From an uncultured Verrucomicrobiales bacterium (lineage in GTDB: Bacteria > Verrucomicrobiota > Verrucomicrobiia > Verrucomicrobiales > DEV007): a stretch of DNA of 49,422 nt. Below the pieces are notes generated by a model. The model had not been told where the DNA came from and ran no database searches. It worked only from the letters and a program-made list of their open reading frames with translations. Positions 44,663-49,422 of this stretch are shown here, one piece after another. Each line of letters begins with the position of its first letter. Position 1 is the first letter of the stretch. The position numbers and the translations under genes are program-made. Where the stretch lies: assembly GCA_943789025.1 (NCBI GenBank), contig CALSSN010000024.1, positions 1 to 49,422 of the forward strand, written 5' to 3'.

Positions 44663-46198
44663 TCAGAGTCTTCTCCAGACGCGGCCGTCTCCCTCGAGCA
44701 ACTGGTCGGCTTCTCTGGGCCCCCAGGAGCCGGCAGGGTATTCGGCCATGGGGGGCTGTTTTCCGTGGTTGCCGTGCCATGCGTTCTCTAGCTTATCGAC
44801 AAAGGCCCAGGCATTTTCTACTTCGTCCCGCCGCGCAAAGAGTGTGGCGTCGCCCGCCATGGAGTCGAGGAGCAGGCGTTCGTAGGCTTCCGGGCTGGCT
44901 TTGCCGAAGCTCGTGCTGTAGCGGAAGTCCATCTTTACCGGCTCCATCCGGGGGGTTGTTCCGGGTACTTTCGCGAGCATTCGGAGAGAGATCCCTTCGT
45001 CCGGCTGGATGCGGATGACGAGGACGTTCTTGCTTGAAGGCAGAGCCTTGGTGTCGAAGGGGATCTGCGGGGTCTCTTTGAAGTGGATTGAAATCTCCGT
45101 CGCTTTCTTTGGTAATTGTTTGCCGACTCGGATATAAAAGGGAACTCCATCCCACCGCCAGGTGTCGATGAAGAGGCGGATGGCGACGTAGGTCTCGGTT
45201 TTCGACTCCGGGTCGACCCTGTCTTCCTGGCGGTAGCCGGGGCGGTCGATGCCATCGACCGAGCCGGGTGTGTATTGAGCCCGGATGACGTTGGCGGCAA
45301 CATCCTCGGGGCTGGTCCAATGACGCAGCGACTTGAGAACCTTGACCTTCTCGTCTCTGACTGCGTCCGCGCTGAGGTCGGAGGGGGGCTCCATCGCAAC
45401 GAGGCTTAAGAGCTGGAGCAGGTGATTCTGCACCATGTCCCGGAGGGCTCCGGCAGAGTCGTAGTAGCCGCCCCGGCCACCTTCCATGCCGAGGTTTTCG
45501 GCACAGGTGATCTGGACATGGTCGATGTAGCGATCCCGCCAGAGTGGCTCGAAGATCATGTTGGCAAATCGCAGCACCATGATGTTCTGCGCGGTTTCTT
45601 TGCCGAGGTAGTGGTCGATCCGGTAGGTGTCTTCTTCCGCGAAGGTCTCTGCGACAACGCGATTGAGGTGCTGGGCAGAGGGCAGGTCGGTACCGAAAGG
45701 TTTCTCGCAGACAACGCGGGCCCAGCATCCCTCGGTCGGCTGGTTGAGGCCCGAGTCTCTGAGCATGAAAAGAATCTTATCGAAGTAAGCCGGGGCGCTG
45801 GCGAGGTAAAAGAGGCGGTTGGCGGGAGTGCCACGTTCTGCGTCCAGTGTGTTGAGACGCTTTTTCAGCTGCAGGTAGCCATCAAGATCGGCAAATTCGC
45901 TTTGGTGGTAGTGAACCGAGTCACTGAAATTCTTCCAGAGGGCGTCGTCATGATCCTGCCGGGAGTGTTTGCGATTTCCCTCTTCGAGCTCTCCTCTGAA
46001 GGTGCTGTCGTCTTTCGCCCGTCGAGCGAATCCTATCACCTTGAATTTAGAAGGAAGAGAGTCATCGACGGCAATGTTGTAGAGGGCAGGAATCAGCTTG
46101 CGATTGGTCAGATCGCCCGTAGCTCCGAAGATGACAAGGGTGCAGGGATCCGGTCTGCCGCGGGAGACAATGTGCTCGCGAAACGGGTTTTCTTCCAT
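44663..46198 (-). CDS. zwf: glucose-6-phosphate 1-dehydrogenase
   Basis: A 511-residue enzyme that starts the oxidative pentose phosphate pathway. The NADP loop is LVIFGATGDLTNRKLIPALYN, and the active-site block RIDHYLGKETAQNIMVLRFAN lies near residue 200. CEKPFGTDL and YYDSAGALRDMVQNHLLQLL are further family motifs. Length is normal and the frame is intact. It stands alone in this window without the usual pgl or gnd neighbours. Confidence 0.97.
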   Translation of the reverse strand: MEENPFREHIVSRGRPDPCTLVIFGATGDLTNRKLIPALYNIAVDDSLPSKFKVIGFARRAKDDSTFRGELEEGNRKHSRQDHDDALWKNFSDSVHYHQSEFADLDGYLQLKKRLNTLDAERGTPANRLFYLASAPAYFDKILFMLRDSGLNQPTEGCWARVVCEKPFGTDLPSAQHLNRVVAETFAEEDTYRIDHYLGKETAQNIMVLRFANMIFEPLWRDRYIDHVQITCAENLGMEGGRGGYYDSAGALRDMVQNHLLQLLSLVAMEPPSDLSADAVRDEKVKVLKSLRHWTSPEDVAANVIRAQYTPGSVDGIDRPGYRQEDRVDPESKTETYVAIRLFIDTWRWDGVPFYIRVGKQLPKKATEISIHFKETPQIPFDTKALPSSKNVLVIRIQPDEGISLRMLAKVPGTTPRMEPVKMDFRYSTSFGKASPEAYERLLLDSMAGDATLFARRDEVENAWAFVDKLENAWHGNHGKQPPMAEYPAGSWGPREADQLLEGDGRVWRRL

Positions 46199-46772
46199 CG
46201 TGCGATACCCATTCGGGCAGTGACAGCGAACGCAAGGAAAGAATCAGGTGAATGCATGTTTCACACCGAAGTCCGAAGGGAAGAATTTGGAGCTGCAGGG
46301 CCGCATCTGTGGCTCCGAAACAATAAAAGAATGGCAAAATAATTTAAGGTAATATCCGGTTTAAAGTAAGTCTAATTAATGAAAGTAAAGCTTGTTGATC
46401 CGGGTTTGAGTGATTATCCTCTCTTTGTTTTTTAAATTTGAAATCCCTGAAAAGCGAGCGTCCGGAGAAAAAAGGGCGGGCTTTGTAGAACTGATCATAT
46501 GATCTCGTTAAAATATATTTGTGGCTGCACCGGATTGGTGATTGCGGTTCTGACTCATAATTTGTCAACTGAGGAGAATGAGGCGGAAGAGAGCTCCGCT
46601 CTTGAAAGTAAAATTGTCGTTCAAGTTGAGCAACGAGTGGTCGAGTAAAAGGAGGCGGGCCGACAGCGGCAGACGTGGCTCCGGAAGAGAGGCAGGCGGT
46701 CTCGTGAATGCCCCGATTCAGACCCCGGAGGCCTGTGTTGTTTTCTGATGGCCTCGTCAGTCTATGTGCCCG
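46199..46772. other. gene-poor, AT-rich interval
   Basis: This stretch of about 570 bases between zwf and the PGPGW-like gene is clearly richer in A and T than its surroundings from about 46330 to 46560. I see one possible short gene (46499-46648, listed separately) and no convincing tRNA, terminator or repeat. It should include the zwf promoter on the minus strand. Confidence 0.6.
46499..46648 (+). CDS. possible 49-residue lipoprotein-like small protein
   Basis: ATG at 46499 opens a 49-codon frame ending at a TAA. The N-terminus MISLKYICGCTGLVIAVL is hydrophobic with cysteines at 8 and 10, like a very short signal or membrane segment. The rest is acidic (STEENEAEESSALE) and then KIVVQVEQRVVE. 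There is no clear Shine-Dalgarno site and the frame is short enough to arise by chance. It is offered as a candidate because its composition is protein-like and it fills the only large gap. Confidence 0.3.
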   Translation: MISLKYICGCTGLVIAVLTHNLSTEENEAEESSALESKIVVQVEQRVVE

Positions 46773-47240
46773 TTAGTCTGGACGGCGATGCTGCGAGTCC
46801 GAGGTTTCTGGAATTTTCAGATCTTCTGCACCGTGGCGACGTCGCATCCAGTTGAGTCCTTTGCTCACTGGAGGTTGCCGGATGATTGCGAGAATGAGCC
46901 TGTGCTTTCCTGGGTAGGATGCGAGCAGAAGGCCAAGAAAGATGGTGAGGATCCCTTGGCCTGGGATGAAACACATGATGATGCCAGCGAATATGACGAA
47001 TCCCCCTAGGATGTTCTGAAGAACGTGGCGAAGAAAATGGTGATGGGTGGGTGGACGGATTCCATTCGTAACTTCCTGCATGTGGATGAAGTAGTCCGGA
47101 TCGACCCGGCGCAGAAGGTAGGGGATGAGAAAAATAGCACCAATGTAGATGAGAAGGCTGCCGCTGCCTATGCACCCGAAGAGGAACGCATGGTGTCCTG
47201 CCCATTCGATCAGAACTTGTATGGACTGCGGAAGGTTCAA
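46773..47240 (-). CDS. PGPGW-like transmembrane protein
   Basis: A 155-residue membrane protein. The pair of helices around residues 15-40 and 75-108 and the motif IIMCFIPGQGILTIFLGLLLASYPGKHR resemble the PGPGW family, where the loop is PGPGxx; here it is PGQG. A cytoplasmic tail of about 45 basic residues follows. The frame has no ATG at the start; a TTG (MNLPQSIQVL) is assumed, and no ribosome site is seen. Function is unknown. It is divergent from the decarboxylase gene. Confidence 0.6.
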   Translation of the reverse strand: MNLPQSIQVLIEWAGHHAFLFGCIGSGSLLIYIGAIFLIPYLLRRVDPDYFIHMQEVTNGIRPPTHHHFLRHVLQNILGGFVIFAGIIMCFIPGQGILTIFLGLLLASYPGKHRLILAIIRQPPVSKGLNWMRRRHGAEDLKIPETSDSQHRRPD

Positions 47241-47511
47241 TGCTCAGGCTGCGTTGGTTTCGAAGTAGCGTGGACTACCCGGGGAGCATGTCCATTGTTC
47301 TCTTCATGGTTCGAGAGTGGGGCGAGGATAGCGGAGAAGAGAAGCGGTGGTTGGCAGAGAGTCCGCATGATCACGGGCAGTGAGCTCAAGCTTGTCCGGA
47401 ACAGCGAATACGCGTCAATCTATCCTTGCGCCTGAGGTTGCTCGCGCGAGTTTCAAATGAGGCGGACCCTGAGAGAAGAGGCGCCTGGTTTGTTGGTGAG
47501 CTATTTTTTCG

Positions 47512-48618
47512 ATGAAACTATTACTTTTAGGCGCCGGTGGGTTTATCGGAGTGAATTTGACGGAGCGGCTGATCAAGGACGGGAAGCACAATGTGGTGGC
47601 GGTCGATATCGACGACGAGAAGATCGATTATCTCGTTGAAACGAAAAGTCCGAAGCTGGAATACCACAATCTGAACATTTCAAGTGACGAAGCTGAGATC
47701 GACGGTCTGGTGGCTGCTGCTGATGTCGTTGTGGATCTGGTGGCCTTTGCGAACCCTGCGCTTTATGTCGAAGATCCGGTAGGAGTTTTTGATCTGAATT
47801 TCACCCAGAATATGAAGGTGGTGAAGCAGTGCCTGAAGCACAAAAAGCGTCTCGTTCAGTTTTCGACCTGTGAGGTCTACGGGATCACCCCGGCTAAGGC
47901 AGCTGAGCAGTTCGGGCTGAGCTCGGACACCCACATCACGCCATTTAGCGAAGACGAATCGCCGCTGATTATGGGGCCGGTGAAGAATCACCGGTGGATT
48001 TACGCCTGCGCCAAGCAGCTCCTAGAGCGGATTCTCGACGCTCATTGGAAGCGCGACGGATTCCAGTTCTCGGTGATCCGGCCGTTCAATTTCATTGGCC
48101 CGAGGATTGATTTTCTCCCGTCCGAGGCAGGGGGGGGGAGTCCGCGCGTGTTCTCGCACTTCATGGATGCGCTTCTCTACGGGAAAAAGCCGATCAAGCT
48201 AGTCGATGGTGGTGAAGTCTATCGTGCCTACACGTATATCGATGATGCGGTCGACTGCATCGTCCGGATCATCGAGGACAACAACAGCAACTGCGAGGGG
48301 CAGATTTTCAACATTGGCCAGCCTGAAAATGAACTGAAGATCAAGGAGCTGGCAGTCAGGATGTGTGAGCTGTTCGACGAACACTTTCGCGCGGAGGGTG
48401 ACCCCCCGCGTCCGGAGATCATCACGGTGTCGGGAGAGGAGTTCTATGGCAAGGGCTATGAAGACTGTGATCGCAGGATCGCCGACATCACTAAGGCGAA
48501 GACACTTCTCGGCTGGCAGCCGGAATACGACATCGACCAGGTTATTTTTAAAACCATGGAGCATTTCGTAAATAGCCACCGCGAAAAACAAAAAAAAGAG
48601 TCGGGTGAGGTCTTCTGA
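47512..48618 (+). CDS. ArnA-like UDP-glucuronate decarboxylase/epimerase-family enzyme
   Basis: A 368-residue short-chain dehydrogenase. The NAD loop is LLLGAGGFIGVNLTERL; the catalytic threonine-cysteine pair region is FSTCEVYGITPA and the YxxxK is YACAKQLLERIL. HRWIYACAKQLLERI, IRPFNFIGPRID, KLVDGGEVYRAYTYIDDAVDC and GQIFNIGQPEN closely follow the dehydrogenase half of ArnA (UDP-glucuronate oxidative decarboxylase). The formyltransferase half of ArnA is absent. It could also be a UDP-apiose/xylose synthase; both act on UDP-glucuronate to make pentose donors for cell-surface glycans. It stands alone. Confidence 0.84.
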   Translation: MKLLLLGAGGFIGVNLTERLIKDGKHNVVAVDIDDEKIDYLVETKSPKLEYHNLNISSDEAEIDGLVAAADVVVDLVAFANPALYVEDPVGVFDLNFTQNMKVVKQCLKHKKRLVQFSTCEVYGITPAKAAEQFGLSSDTHITPFSEDESPLIMGPVKNHRWIYACAKQLLERILDAHWKRDGFQFSVIRPFNFIGPRIDFLPSEAGGGSPRVFSHFMDALLYGKKPIKLVDGGEVYRAYTYIDDAVDCIVRIIEDNNSNCEGQIFNIGQPENELKIKELAVRMCELFDEHFRAEGDPPRPEIITVSGEEFYGKGYEDCDRRIADITKAKTLLGWQPEYDIDQVIFKTMEHFVNSHREKQKKESGEVF

Positions 48619-48789
48619 TCTCGGTGAGCCTGGGGCAGAGGGGAAATCCAGACGGTTTGTGCTGTCGTGTTGCGCCATAAATTAATCACACCGGGGCAGG
48701 TTCTGGTTTGTGACTTCGTTGATTGATAATGCGTGACACCGGGGATGGGGTTCGCTCACCCCCTTCCGGCCCGGTGGCCCCTCCCCCCA

Positions 48790-49275
48790 TTAAAAGTCCC
48801 ACTCGTCGTCATCCTCTGATTCCCGATGGCGCAGCTCGAAGGCTTCGCGTAGCATGGGTTTCACCAAGTTTGAGAGTTTGAACGGGTTGTTGGTCGCGAG
48901 TTGTTCTTTGATGTCGCCCTGTGGGCAGCCTGATGACTGGCTGTCTGCGCTGCGATTCGCTCCCATTGTCGCTGTCGAAGTCGAGCATCTCTAAGGGCAG
49001 CGACCACTCGATCTCCTCAATGGCTGAAACCACGCCTTGCTGCCCTTCGTTTCACACCGCGCGGCACCCCGTCCACTGGCTGTGCACATCGGTCATGTCT
49101 ATGGTCGACACAAGCTGCCTCCGCAATGCGCCACCTTATCCGCCTCCACGCAGCAGGGTTGGTCGATATCATCGTTGTCAGTACGGATCGGGATCTGCGT
49201 CTTGAGCAGCGTCCCCGGCTTTGTCCTGCTGTTGCGCTTGGCAAGCTCCTTATCGATCTCCTCCTCAAGATGGGG
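48790..49275 (-). pseudogene. decayed DDE-type transposase
   Basis: Remnant of an integrase-like transposase. Recognisable pieces are KPGTLLKTQIPIR, then VEADKVAHCGGSL (first catalytic acid region), and in another frame TIDMTDVHSQWTGCRAV, an in-frame stop where a tryptophan is expected, then IEEIEWSLPLEMLDFDSDNGSE (second catalytic acid, split here for length at residue 20). After DNGSE about 100 residues are missing; the C-terminal part NNPFKLSNLVKPMLREAFEL ends in DDDEWDF and a TAA at 48790. The stop, frame change and deletion together show a dead element. No terminal inverted repeats could be made out. Confidence 0.7.
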
Positions 49276-49278
49276 CAA

Positions 49279-49422
49279 TCACAACGACAACACACCCTTG
49301 AGTTGAGTAGCCATCGCATCCCGCCGGAAGCGCTTGCGGAACCCCTGGCTGGTGCCGAATTCAGGCGGCAGCAGCTTGATGGCGACGGGCCGCTCGGGGG
49401 TGAGGGCTGTCTTGCAAGCTCG
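49279..49422 (-). pseudogene. truncated Ser/Thr kinase N-lobe fragment
   Basis: At the right edge the minus strand reads KTALTPERPVAIKLLPPEFG and then FRKRFRRDAMATQLKG before a TGA at 49279. This is the subdomain II lysine region (VAIK) of a PVC-type Ser/Thr kinase plus the start of its C-helix. The kinase stops abruptly where the transposase remnant begins, as if the gene was cut by the insertion. The upstream part lies outside the window. Confidence 0.6.

Overview
The window is about 49.4 kb of a fairly GC-rich bacterial chromosome with a compact, mostly housekeeping gene set. Several features point to the PVC superphylum, most likely Verrucomicrobiota (inference from gene content, not a database match): an ECF-type sigma factor beside a Ser/Thr kinase carrying PEGA and FGE-sulfatase domains, a three-gene succinate dehydrogenase with a five-helix SdhC and a Bacteroidetes-like SdhA, a DUF1573-rhodanese pair with a MauE-like protein nearby, a ClpX-like ATPase without a zinc finger, and a type III polyketide synthase operon. 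Gram-negative envelope genes (lptE, a BamD-like lipoprotein, lipoboxes) are present.

Layout. 1-2.9 kb (minus): trpA-dapF-dapA-dapB, lysine/peptidoglycan and tryptophan synthesis. 2.9-7 kb: DUF3147 membrane protein, ClpX-like ATPase, glnS. 7-11.3 kb (minus): BamD-like protein with an internal repeat region, lptE, rsmI, a small acidic protein and a Stf0-type sulfotransferase. 11.4-18.6 kb: TauE-like permease, polysaccharide deacetylase, glycosyltransferase, tcdA, an RlmI-like methyltransferase and 5-oxoprolinase pxpBAC. 18.6-24.1 kb (minus): MauE/DoxX-like protein, PLA2-like lipoprotein, sigma factor, kinase-PEGA-FGE receptor and an SH3-like lipoprotein. 24.2-28.2 kb (plus): methyltransferase, FAD oxidoreductase and type III PKS, then DUF1573 and rhodanese. 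28.3-37 kb (minus): sdhCAB, NhaC-type antiporter, aroB, phoBR. 37-44.6 kb (plus): pstS-pstC-pstA-pstB-(membrane protein)-pstB-phoU, divergent from phoBR. 44.6-49.4 kb: zwf, a PGPGW-like membrane protein, a UDP-glucuronate decarboxylase-like enzyme, and a decayed transposase next to a truncated kinase.

The clearest functional block is the phosphate regulon: PhoB/PhoR, two Pho-box-like elements, the binding protein with its own terminator, permeases of unusual build, two ATPases and PhoU.

A major caveat: many conserved genes (dapA, dapF, trpA, tauE-like, pxpA, pxpC, the sigma factor, the kinase, the 24 kb methyltransferase) are broken into several frames. In most cases I could examine, removing one extra base, often in a short same-base run, restores a perfectly conserved protein. 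I read these as sequence errors, not pseudogenes. Their coordinates are given as whole genes. By contrast, the transposase remnant at the right edge has an in-frame stop and a deletion and looks truly dead.
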